From an uncultured Collinsella sp. (GTDB taxonomy: Bacteria; Actinomycetota; Coriobacteriia; Coriobacteriales; Coriobacteriaceae): a DNA stretch of 5,520 nucleotides. Shown piece by piece: positions 1 to 5,250 of this stretch. The stretch spans positions 1 to 5,520 of the forward strand of contig CALLFD010000004.1 in the NCBI GenBank assembly GCA_937997605.1. The letters run 5' to 3'. Numbering within the stretch: position 1 is the first letter of the stretch; every line of letters begins with the position of its first letter. The position numbers and the translations under genes are program-made. Below the pieces are notes generated by a model, which saw only the letters and a list, made by a program, of their open reading frames with translations, did no database searches and had not been told where the DNA came from.

Positions 1-1443
1 GCCGCCGTGGCTATCGACGAGGTCAAGAAGTTTATCGCCCAGCGCGATCTTGATGCCGCGACACGCTATGTCCCACCTGTGGTGACCCCGACGCGTGCCG
101 GCGGCTTCGACCAGAAGATTGCCATCATCGGTGCCGGTCCGGCCGGCCTGTCCTGCGCTTTCTACCTGGCCGAGAAGGGCTACAAGCCCGTCGTGTTCGA
201 GAAGAACGAGCGCCCGGGCGGCATGCTCACCTACGGTATTCCCAGCTTCAAGCTGGAGAAGGACGTTATCGAGGCAGAGGTCGAGATCATTCGCCTGATG
301 GGTGCCGAGTTCCGCTATGGCGTGGAAGTCGGTCGCGACGTGACGCTCGACGAGCTGCGCGCGCAGGGCTTTACGGCCTTTTATGTTGCCATCGGCTGCC
401 AGGGTGGCCGCCTTGCCGGCATTCCGGGCGAGGATGCCGAGGATGTGACCGTAGCCGTTGACTTCCTTCGCGAGGTCAACAGTGGCAAGATCGACGCGCT
501 GCCCGGCCGCACCATCGTGGTGGGCGGCGGCAACGTGGCCATCGACGTTGCCCGCAACGCCTGCCGCCTGGGTTCCGAGCACGTTGAGATGTTCTGCCTG
601 GAGAGCGAGGCCCAGATGCCCGCCAGCGAGGAGGAGCGTCGCGAGGCCATTGAGGACGGCGCGCACATTAGCTGCGGTTGGGGCCCCAAGGAGATTCACC
701 TGGACGAGGCCGGTCGTGTGTGCGGTATCACCTTTAAGCGCTGCACGCGCGTTTACGATGACGAGGGCCGTTTTACGCCCGAGTACGACGAGAACGACCT
801 GCGCCGCGTCGATGCCGATCGCGTGGTCATGTCCATCGGCCAGTCCATCGTGTGGGGCGACCTGCTGGCCGGTTCCAAGGTGGAGCTTGGCCGTGGCCAG
901 GGTGCCCTTGCCGATCCCCAGACCTACCAGACCGCCGAACCCGACATCTTTGTGGGTGGTGACGTCTATACCGGTCCGAGTTTTGCCATCGATGCCATCG
1001 CCGCCGGACACGAGGCCGCCGTGTCCATCCATCGCTTTGTGCAGCCGGGATCCACGCTCACCATCGGCCGCAACCAGCGCCGCTACACCGCGCTCGACCG
1101 CGACGATGTCGTGATCGAGAGCTACGACAACGCGAGCCGCGAGGTTGCCCACGTGGACCGCGAGCGCGAGAAGGCTGCGCCGTTTAGCGAGTATGTTGAG
1201 ACCTTTACCGAAGAACAGATACGCGCCGAGACCGCCCGCTGTCTGGGCTGCGGCGCCTCGATCGTCGACCCCAACAAGTGCATCGGCTGCGGCCTGTGCA
1301 CCACCAAGTGCGCGTTTGACGCCATCCATCTGGATCGCGACCGCCCCGAGTGCTCCACGATGGTCAAATACGAGCAAAAGCTCCCCAGCCTCGGCAAGTA
1401 CGCATTGAAGCGTGCAATTAAGATTAAATTTGGGAAGAAGTAA
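1..1443 (+). CDS. GltD-like FAD/NAD(P)H oxidoreductase with C-terminal Fe-S region (5' end outside window)
   Basis: This is the NAD(P)H-oxidising flavoprotein fold of the glutamate synthase small-chain family, which passes electrons between NAD(P)H, FAD and Fe-S clusters in the cytoplasm. Numbering from the GTG at base 7: FAD-binding GAGPAG at 42-47, NAD(P)H-binding GGGNVAID at 173-180, and the second FAD motif VGGD at 316-319. The C-terminal Fe-S region has CxxC at 412/415, CxxCxxCxxxC at 425-435, and Cys449. The frame is open to base 1. The first residues resemble the point where family members leave their N-terminal Cys-rich Fe-S domain, so the GTG at 7 is probably internal and the gene probably starts upstream. 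True GltD needs a GltB partner, which is not seen. A C-terminal ferredoxin-like extension fits stand-alone or hydrogenase/formate-dehydrogenase-linked relatives (AegA-type) better. The physiological partner cannot be told from here; hypA downstream hints at hydrogen metabolism. Confidence 0.85.
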   Translation, partial: AAVAIDEVKKFIAQRDLDAATRYVPPVVTPTRAGGFDQKIAIIGAGPAGLSCAFYLAEKGYKPVVFEKNERPGGMLTYGIPSFKLEKDVIEAEVEIIRLMGAEFRYGVEVGRDVTLDELRAQGFTAFYVAIGCQGGRLAGIPGEDAEDVTVAVDFLREVNSGKIDALPGRTIVVGGGNVAIDVARNACRLGSEHVEMFCLESEAQMPASEEERREAIEDGAHISCGWGPKEIHLDEAGRVCGITFKRCTRVYDDEGRFTPEYDENDLRRVDADRVVMSIGQSIVWGDLLAGSKVELGRGQGALADPQTYQTAEPDIFVGGDVYTGPSFAIDAIAAGHEAAVSIHRFVQPGSTLTIGRNQRRYTALDRDDVVIESYDNASREVAHVDREREKAAPFSEYVETFTEEQIRAETARCLGCGASIVDPNKCIGCGLCTTKCAFDAIHLDRDRPECSTMVKYEQKLPSLGKYALKRAIKIKFGKK

Positions 1444-1456
1444 AAGAACCTGACAA

Positions 1457-1489
1457 GTCAGTGAGCGGCGCAGAGCGTCGCTCACTGAC
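1457..1489 (+). terminator. Strong hairpin between the oxidoreductase gene and hypA; possible weak terminator
   Basis: GTCAGTGAGCG at 1457-1467 pairs perfectly with CGCTCACTGAC at 1479-1489. Inside, GCG (1468-1470) can pair with CGT (1476-1478, one G-T), leaving a 5-nt loop CAGAG. It begins 13 nt after the stop codon, the usual place for a terminator. However, it is followed only by GTTTGG rather than a true T-run, so termination may be partial, or the structure may protect the upstream mRNA 3' end. The stem is certain from the sequence; the function is inferred. Confidence 0.5.
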
Positions 1490-1518
1490 GTTTGGCTGAC
1501 ATCGCACTAACCGTTGTT

Positions 1519-1535
1519 GAAAGGTTTCTACCTTG
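1519..1535 (+). promoter_or_regulatory. hypA ribosome-binding site and TTG start
   Basis: GAAAGG at 1519-1524 lies 8 nt before a TTG at 1533-1535. The TTG start is preferred because it makes the protein begin Met-His-Glu, the invariant HypA N-terminus in which His2 binds nickel. No ATG or GTG gives this N-terminus. The weaker start and modest Shine-Dalgarno sequence suggest low expression. Confidence 0.75.
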
Positions 1536-1961
1536 CATGAATTGGGAATCGTCTATCACATCATTCGCGATGTTGAGAACGTGGCGCGTGCCAATGGCGC
1601 GAGTCGCGTTTCGAGCGTCACGCTGCTGCTGGGCGAGGTCTCGGGCGTCGTTCCCGATCTCCTGCTCGACGCTTGGCGCTGGGCGGCAGATAAAAAGCCC
1701 ATCACGCAGGGCGCGGAGCTTATTGTGGAGCCCGTCGAGGCCGTGACGCATTGCGAGGCATGCGGCCGCGACTACGCGACGGTCGAGCACGGCAAGACCT
1801 GCCCCCATTGCGGCAGCGGCGAGACATACCTGCTGCAGGGCCAGGAGGTCATGATTAAGCAGATCGAGACCCCCGACGAGGACCCGGCAGGCGCTGTCCC
1901 CGATGACCCCTCCGACGCCCCCGATGCCGTCGATGCCGCCAACCCTCTCCACATCGCCTAG
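1533..1961 (+). CDS. hypA: Hydrogenase nickel-incorporation metallochaperone HypA/HybF
   Basis: HypA delivers Ni(II), with HypB, to the large subunit of [NiFe]-hydrogenases during maturation in the cytoplasm. The N-terminus MHELGI holds the nickel ligand His2. The structural zinc site is two CxxC pairs, Cys74/Cys77 and Cys90/Cys93, and the conserved LQGQEVMIKQIE that closes the fold is at 101-112. The family is usually about 113-120 residues; this protein has 142. The extra roughly 30 residues (from about 114) form a tail rich in Asp, Pro and Ala with no Cys and one His, unlike the His-rich metal-storage tails known in other nickel chaperones. No hypB-F or hydrogenase gene is in the window, so hypA is either alone or co-transcribed with the oxidoreductase upstream across an 89-nt gap with a hairpin. 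A hairpin with a T-run begins 10 nt after the stop. Family assignment is secure; the served enzyme is unknown. Confidence 0.93.
   Translation: MHELGIVYHIIRDVENVARANGASRVSSVTLLLGEVSGVVPDLLLDAWRWAADKKPITQGAELIVEPVEAVTHCEACGRDYATVEHGKTCPHCGSGETYLLQGQEVMIKQIETPDEDPAGAVPDDPSDAPDAVDAANPLHIA
1922..1938 (+). repeat. Short tandem CGATGCCG repeat in the hypA tail
   Basis: CGATGCCG occurs at 1922-1929 and again at 1931-1938, separated by one T, so the repeat unit is 9 nt and encodes the Asp-Ala-Val-Asp-Ala-Ala stretch of the HypA tail. This is a small in-frame duplication inside the low-complexity acidic extension. Confidence 0.6.
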
Positions 1962-1971
1962 AATCCCCTAT

Positions 1972-2044
1972 AAGTTGCGGTGAAATAGTTCCTAAATCCA
2001 GCCTTCTGGCTCTTAAACAAGAACTATTCCACCGCAACTTTTTT
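1972..2044 (+). terminator. 20-bp stem-loop with T-run after hypA (probable intrinsic terminator or palindromic repeat)
   Basis: Bases 1972-1991 pair with 2021-2040 over 20 positions with a single A/C mismatch (1983/2029). The arms centre on GTTGCGGTG and CACCGCAAC. The 29-nt loop contains a small nested hairpin, AGCC/GGCT (2000-2003, 2008-2011). The 3' arm runs into six T residues (2039-2044), and the structure begins 10 nt after the hypA stop, so termination of hypA transcripts is the simplest reading. The stem is much longer and less GC-dense than a typical terminator and the loop is large, so it may also be one copy of a dispersed palindromic repeat. There is no T-run on the reverse side. 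Confidence 0.7.
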
Positions 2045-2138
2045 GAGTAGTTTCGTAGTGCATAAGTCACGAAAATAGCCAAGTCATGTCTGTTTAAACA
2101 AAATAGCAGTAGTACAAGTACATTCGCACTTGCTTAAA

Positions 2139-2153
2139 TTCATTATTAATGAA
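2139..2153. promoter_or_regulatory. Palindrome TTCATTATTAATGAA, possible operator
   Basis: The 7-bp arms TTCATTA and TAATGAA are perfect inverted copies around one central T. Such compact dyads are typical of dimeric helix-turn-helix regulator sites. It lies about 140 bp upstream of the TATAAT box, far for a simple repressor. Function is inferred from symmetry only. Confidence 0.35.
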
Positions 2154-2236
2154 CAGCCTGCTTGTATCTGTAAAGTACATGGCTTGATGAGCGACGCTCT
2201 GGCGGGTAATGAGTCGAAAACCAGCAACGTAATCAA

Positions 2237-2247
2237 TTTGTAACAAA
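2237..2247. promoter_or_regulatory. Palindrome TTTGTAACAAA, possible operator
   Basis: TTTGT and ACAAA are perfect inverted arms around a central A, 43 bp upstream of the TATAAT box and just before the second GTTTAAACAAA word. Its location suits an activator site for the PTS operon promoter. Only the symmetry is directly seen. Confidence 0.35.
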
Positions 2248-2290
2248 CTTAGACGTTTAAACAAATAATCCAACCTTTTGCGGATTTAGC

Positions 2291-2296
2291 TATAAT
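2291..2296 (+). promoter_or_regulatory. Candidate -10 box of the manXYZ promoter
   Basis: TATAAT is a perfect -10 consensus in the AT-rich stretch upstream of manX and would place the transcript start near 2303, giving a leader of roughly 65 nt. No good -35 hexamer exists at 16-19 bp spacing (sequence near 2266-2273 is TAATCCAA), which would fit a promoter that needs an activator. A second -10-like word, TATACT at 2314-2319, also lacks a -35. Confidence 0.45.
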
Positions 2297-2350
2297 TCCA
2301 CAAACCAAACAGGTATACTCCTTTCATGTCGTGTAGGAATTACGTAGACA

Positions 2351-2369
2351 AAAAGGAGGTTATGTGATG
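2351..2369 (+). promoter_or_regulatory. manX Shine-Dalgarno site deciding the start
   Basis: AAAAGGAGGT at 2351-2360 is a near-perfect anti-16S match. A GTG at 2364 would be only 3 nt away, while the adjacent ATG at 2367 is 6 nt away, so the ATG is taken as the start. This also gives the family-typical N-terminus MVSIVLASHG. Confidence 0.75.
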
Positions 2370-3356
2370 GTAAGTATTGTTCTTGCTAGCCACGGGGACT
2401 TGGCAGCTGGAATCAAGCAGACGGGCTCGATGGTCTTTGGCGATCAGCCGTCTGTGGCCGTGGTCTCGCTCGAGCCGAGCATGGGCCCCGACGACTTCCG
2501 TGCTAAGGTCGAGGAAGCAGTCGCTTCCTTCGACGACCAGGAGCAGGTACTCTTCCTCGTTGATCTGTGGGGCGGCACGCCGTTCAACCAGATCAGCGGG
2601 CTCATCGAGGGCCACGATTCCTGGGCTATCGTCACCGGTGTCAACCTGCCTATGCTCATCGAGGCATATTCGCAGCGCTTTGACGCAAAGAACACTGCAC
2701 ATGCGATCGCAAAACATCTCGTGACTGAGGCTAAGGCTGGCGTGCGCGTCAAGCCCGAGTCTCTGGAGCCCGAGGAGAAGAAGCCGGCTACGGCCGCCGC
2801 TGCTCCTGCAGGCGCCATCCCTCCGGGAACGGTCATCGGCGACGGGCACATCAAGATTGCCCACGTCCGTATCGACACCCGTCTGCTTCATGGTCAGGTG
2901 GCCACCACGTGGACCAAGCAGATCAACCCCAACCGCATCATCGTGGTTTCCGACGGCGTTGCTCACGACGAGCTCCGCAAGACCATGATCGAGCAGGCTG
3001 CCCCTCCGGGAGTCCATGCCAACGTCGTTCCCATCAAGAAGATGGCCGAGGTCGTCAAGGACACGCGCTTTGGTGGCACCAAGGCCATGCTGCTCTTCGA
3101 GAACCCGCAGGATCTGCTCAAGGCCATCGAGGCCGGCGTCGACATCAAGGAAGTCAACATCGGTTCCATGGCTCACTCCAAGGGCAAGGTCGTCGTCACC
3201 AACGCCGTCGCTATGGGCGATGACGACGTTAAGACCCTCGAGGCCCTCAAGGCCAAGGGCGTCAAGTTCGAGGTCCGCAAGGTTCCTTCGGATGCCTCCG
3301 AGGATCTCGACGCCATGTTGAAGAAAGCTAAGGCCGAACTGGCCGCTCAAGCATAG
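2367..3356 (+). CDS. manX: Mannose-family PTS EIIAB component (fused IIA-IIB)
   Basis: This cytoplasmic subunit relays phosphate from HPr to the sugar entering through IIC/IID. Residues 1-125 or so are the IIA domain: ASHG with the phospho-accepting His9, and LVDLWGGTPFN at 64-74 containing the conserved Asp66. Residues about 130-158 are a flexible Pro/Ala/Glu linker. Residues 160-329 are the IIB domain: RIDTRLLHGQVAT at 168-180, with His175 as its phosphorylation site. The 329-residue length and the two-domain order match ManX/ManL. It is the first gene of the operon; the tandem stop codons TAG TAA are followed at once by the manY ribosome site, and manY starts 18 nt downstream. Both active histidines are present, so the enzyme looks functional. 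Family membership is certain; the substrate (mannose, glucose, glucosamine, fructose or a related hexose) cannot be fixed from sequence. Confidence 0.95.
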   Translation: MVSIVLASHGDLAAGIKQTGSMVFGDQPSVAVVSLEPSMGPDDFRAKVEEAVASFDDQEQVLFLVDLWGGTPFNQISGLIEGHDSWAIVTGVNLPMLIEAYSQRFDAKNTAHAIAKHLVTEAKAGVRVKPESLEPEEKKPATAAAAPAGAIPPGTVIGDGHIKIAHVRIDTRLLHGQVATTWTKQINPNRIIVVSDGVAHDELRKTMIEQAAPPGVHANVVPIKKMAEVVKDTRFGGTKAMLLFENPQDLLKAIEAGVDIKEVNIGSMAHSKGKVVVTNAVAMGDDDVKTLEALKAKGVKFEVRKVPSDASEDLDAMLKKAKAELAAQA

Positions 3357-3374
3357 TAAAGGAGGGTCCGATAC

Positions 3375-4193
3375 ATGTCTGCAATCACTATTCTTCTTGT
3401 TGCGATTGTCGCGTTGCTTGCCGGTATGGAAGGCATTCTGGATGAGTTCCAGTTCCATCAGCCGCTCGTGGCATGCACGCTTATCGGTCTCGTAACCGGT
3501 CACCTTCAGGAGGGCATCCTCCTGGGCGGTTCGCTCCAGATGATGGCCCTTGGCTGGGCTAACGTCGGCGCCGCCGTCGCGCCTGACGCCGCTCTGGCCT
3601 CGGTCGCTTCTTCGATCATCATGGTGCTCGCCCTCAACGGCGGCGCCACTGATTCGGCCAAGGCCGTTACCGCGGCCATCGCCGTCGCCGTCCCGCTGTC
3701 GGTCGCTGGTCTGTTCCTGACCATGATCTGCCGTACCATTGCTACCGCTATCGCTCACGCCATGGACGGTTGCGCCGAGAAGGGCGACTTCTCCGGCATC
3801 GAGCGCTGGCAGTATGCTGCCATCCTCATGCAGGGCCTTCGTATCGCCATCCCGGCAGTGCTTCTGTGCGTCATCCCGGCCGAGGCCGTTACCAATGCGC
3901 TTAACGCTATGCCCGACTGGCTGTCCGGCGGCATGGCTGTCGGCGGCGGCATGGTCGCTTCCGTCGGTTACGCCATGGTCATCAACATGATGGCCACCAA
4001 GGAGACCTGGCCGTTCTTCATCCTCGGCTTTGTCCTTGCTGCCATCCCTCAGCTCACGCTGATCGCCCTTGGCCTCATCGGCATCTCCCTTGCCCTCATC
4101 TACCTTGGCCTTAAGGAACTGGCCAAGCAGGGTGGCGGCATGGGCGGTGGCTCCGGCGACCCGCTCGGCGACATTCTGAACGATTACGAGTAG
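3375..4193 (+). CDS. manY: Mannose-family PTS EIIC membrane component
   Basis: IIC is one of two membrane subunits forming the sugar channel. The 272 residues are largely hydrophobic, with membrane stretches around 4-20, 30-60, 72-90, 97-118, 148-168, 185-205 and 213-246. Family signatures include ILDEFQFHQPLVACTL (21-36), GAAVAPDAALASV (65-77), and GYAMVINMM (198-206). The C-terminus is a short Gly-rich and acidic cytoplasmic tail (253-272). AAAGGAGGG at 3358-3366 lies 8 nt before the ATG. Its stop codon overlaps the manZ ribosome site, so the two membrane partners are probably translationally coupled. In the loop after the third hydrophobic stretch it reads LNGGATDSAKAV, where Gram-positive bacteriocin-receptor IICs are reported to carry GGQGxxG. 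The protein appears complete. Confidence 0.95.
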   Translation: MSAITILLVAIVALLAGMEGILDEFQFHQPLVACTLIGLVTGHLQEGILLGGSLQMMALGWANVGAAVAPDAALASVASSIIMVLALNGGATDSAKAVTAAIAVAVPLSVAGLFLTMICRTIATAIAHAMDGCAEKGDFSGIERWQYAAILMQGLRIAIPAVLLCVIPAEAVTNALNAMPDWLSGGMAVGGGMVASVGYAMVINMMATKETWPFFILGFVLAAIPQLTLIALGLIGISLALIYLGLKELAKQGGGMGGGSGDPLGDILNDYE

Positions 4194-4212
4194 GAGGGGA
4201 GTGATACATATG
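4192..4212 (+). promoter_or_regulatory. manZ Shine-Dalgarno overlapping the manY stop
   Basis: AGGAGGGG (4192-4199) begins inside the manY TAG stop (4191-4193). A GTG at 4201 is too close (1 nt after the site), so the ATG at 4210 is preferred; it yields the family-like N-terminus MAENKIQLTKADRKK. The overlap suggests that ribosomes finishing manY help initiate manZ, keeping IIC and IID near equal amounts. Confidence 0.7.
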
Positions 4213-5130
4213 GCAGAGAACAAGATTCAGCTCACCAAGGCTGACCGCAAGAAGGTTTGCTTCCGTCATCAGTTCCTTCAGGGCTCGTGGAACTACGAGC
4301 GTATGCAGAACGGCGGCTGGTGCTTCGCAATGATCCCTGCGATCAAGAAGCTCTACACCAGCAAGGATGACCAGATTGCCGCGCTTAAGCGCCACCTGGA
4401 GTTCTATAACACCCACCCCTATGTTTCCGCCCCCGTCATTGGCGTTACCCTCGCCCTCGAGGAGGAGCGCGCCAACGGTGCTCCGATCGATGACGTCGCC
4501 ATCCAGGGCGTCAAGGTCGGTATGATGGGCCCGCTCGCCGGCGTCGGTGACCCCGTCTTCTGGTTCACCCTTCGCCCGATTCTGGGCGCTCTGGGCGCTT
4601 CCCTGGCCATGTCCGGCAGCATCGTCGGTCCGCTGCTGTTCTTCTTCGCGTGGAACATCATCCGTTACGCTTTCCTGTGGTACACGCAGGAGTTTGGCTA
4701 CAAGGTCGGCTCCTCCATCGCCAAGGACCTCTCCGGTGGTCTGATGGGCAAGGTCACCGAGGGCGCTTCCATCCTGGGTATGTTCATCATCGGTGCCCTG
4801 GTCGAGCGCTGGGTGTCCATTTCCTTCACCCCGATCGTCTCCACGGTCAAGCAGTCTGCTGGCGCCTTTATCGACTGGGCTAGCCTGCCCTCCGGTTCCG
4901 AGGGTATCAAGGAAGCGCTGACGATGTACAACTCCGTCGGTGCTACCGCCCTTGATCAGATGAAGGTCACCACGCTTCAGGCCAACCTCGATCAGCTCAT
5001 CCCCGGCCTTGCCGCCGTGTGCCTGACCCTGCTGGTCTGCAAGCTCCTCAAGAAGAAGGTCAGCCCGATCGTCATCATCCTGGCTCTCTTCGCCGTCGGC
5101 ATCATCGGTCGCTTCTGCGGCTTCATGTAA
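4210..5130 (+). CDS. manZ: Mannose-family PTS EIID membrane component
   Basis: IID pairs with IIC to form the sugar-translocating membrane complex. The 306 residues show the family signatures: LTKADRKKV (8-16), FRHQFLQGSWNYERMQNGGWCFAM split across 18-41, GPLAGVGDPVFW (107-118), and VTTLQANLDQLIPGL (253-267). The front half is mainly cytoplasmic or amphipathic; hydrophobic stretches lie near 124-150, 187-198, 265-280 and 286-303. Between about 214 and 250 there is a polar segment (with DWASLPSGS and EGIKEALTMYNS) that the E. coli protein, as I remember it, lacks. It corresponds to the extra IID region of Gram-positive permeases. Coding is strongly biased to C-ending codons (15 of 17 Phe are TTC), consistent with high expression. 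The gene starts 16 nt after manY and is followed by a terminator at 5187. Confidence 0.95.
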   Translation: MAENKIQLTKADRKKVCFRHQFLQGSWNYERMQNGGWCFAMIPAIKKLYTSKDDQIAALKRHLEFYNTHPYVSAPVIGVTLALEEERANGAPIDDVAIQGVKVGMMGPLAGVGDPVFWFTLRPILGALGASLAMSGSIVGPLLFFFAWNIIRYAFLWYTQEFGYKVGSSIAKDLSGGLMGKVTEGASILGMFIIGALVERWVSISFTPIVSTVKQSAGAFIDWASLPSGSEGIKEALTMYNSVGATALDQMKVTTLQANLDQLIPGLAAVCLTLLVCKLLKKKVSPIVIILALFAVGIIGRFCGFM

Positions 5131-5180
5131 GCACGCTTCGGCTTAAGACCGAGAGTTGCTAGGTAAGGGCTTTTGAGCCA

Positions 5181-5210
5181 TTGAAACGGACCGCACCCGG
5201 TGGGTACACT
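5181..5210 (+). promoter_or_regulatory. Candidate promoter for the DUF956 gene, embedded in the terminator
   Basis: TTGAAA (5181-5186) and TACACT (5205-5210) are separated by 18 bp and match the housekeeping sigma hexamers at 5/6 (TTGACA, with A for C at position 5) and 4/6 positions. Transcription would start near 5217, inside the 3' arm of the hairpin, so that transcript would escape the terminator and reach the ribosome site at 5235. This is inferred from sequence match alone. Confidence 0.4.
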
Positions 5211-5231
5211 GGATGCGGTCCGATTGTTTTT
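5187..5231 (+). terminator. Intrinsic terminator after manZ
   Basis: CGGACCGCA (5187-5195) pairs perfectly with TGCGGTCCG (5214-5222). After one C/A mismatch the stem can extend through CCGGT (5197-5201) with ACTGG (5208-5212, one G-T), closing a 6-nt loop. It is followed by ATTG and five T residues (5227-5231). It lies 56 nt after the manZ stop and should end most operon transcripts. Two smaller stems precede it (TCGG/CCGA at 5138-5152 and GGCT/AGCC at 5168-5179) without T-runs. Confidence 0.85.
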
Positions 5232-5250
5232 ATTGGAGGGCGAGGCGCGT

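Larger units (their letters stand above)
2091..2265. repeat. Pair of GTTTAAACAAA words in the manX leader
   Basis: GTTTAAACAAA is present at 2092-2102 and 2255-2265, 163 bp apart and in the same orientation. Each contains the perfect palindrome GTTTAAAC; the first extends to TGTTTAAACA (2091-2100). The second lies about 25 bp upstream of the TATAAT box, where an operator or activator site would be expected. Regulator unknown. Confidence 0.45.
1962..2366. other. Intergenic region between hypA and manX: terminator, then AT-rich control region
   Basis: No credible gene lies in these 405 bases; short reading frames from the ATGs near 2086 and 2179 stop within a few codons. The first part (1972-2044) is a long stem-loop with a T-run. 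From about 2045 the base composition becomes clearly AT-rich against GC-rich neighbours. This part holds a TTTCGT/ACGAAA inverted pair (2051-2056, 2069-2074), three AGTAC words (2111, 2117, 2174), two copies of GTTTAAACAAA, and palindromes at 2139-2153 and 2237-2247. A TATAAT box at 2291 and the manX ribosome site follow. The density of short symmetric words suggests binding sites for one or more regulators of the PTS operon; the regulator is not identifiable. Confidence 0.7.

Noticed and set aside
7..9. GTG as the start of the oxidoreductase gene
   Set aside because: There is no room in the window to see a ribosome site, the frame is open to base 1, and the first residues look like the inside of a longer GltD-like protein. 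Treated as a partial gene.
1855..2082. 75-codon minus-strand frame overlapping the hypA end and the hairpin
   Set aside because: It is made from the palindromic stem and the antisense of the hypA tail, has no ribosome site of note, and resembles no family.
2221..2340. Sigma-54 (-24/-12) promoter upstream of manX, expected by analogy with LevR-controlled mannose operons
   Set aside because: TTGC occurs at 2278-2281 but there is no GG at the required distance upstream, and no enhancer-binding regulator gene is in the window.
2364..2366. GTG as the manX start
   Set aside because: It is only 3 nt from the Shine-Dalgarno sequence; the next codon, ATG at 2367, has proper spacing and gives the usual ManX N-terminus.
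4201..4203. GTG as the manZ start
   Set aside because: It sits almost on top of the Shine-Dalgarno sequence; the ATG at 4210 has a workable distance and matches family N-termini.
2340..4223. 627-codon open frame on the minus strand opposite manX and manY
   Set aside because: It lies antisense to two well-recognised PTS genes. Its translation is low-complexity and rich in Asp, His, Gly and Leu with no recognisable domain, and it arises because GC-rich, C-ending codons rarely create antisense stops in that frame.
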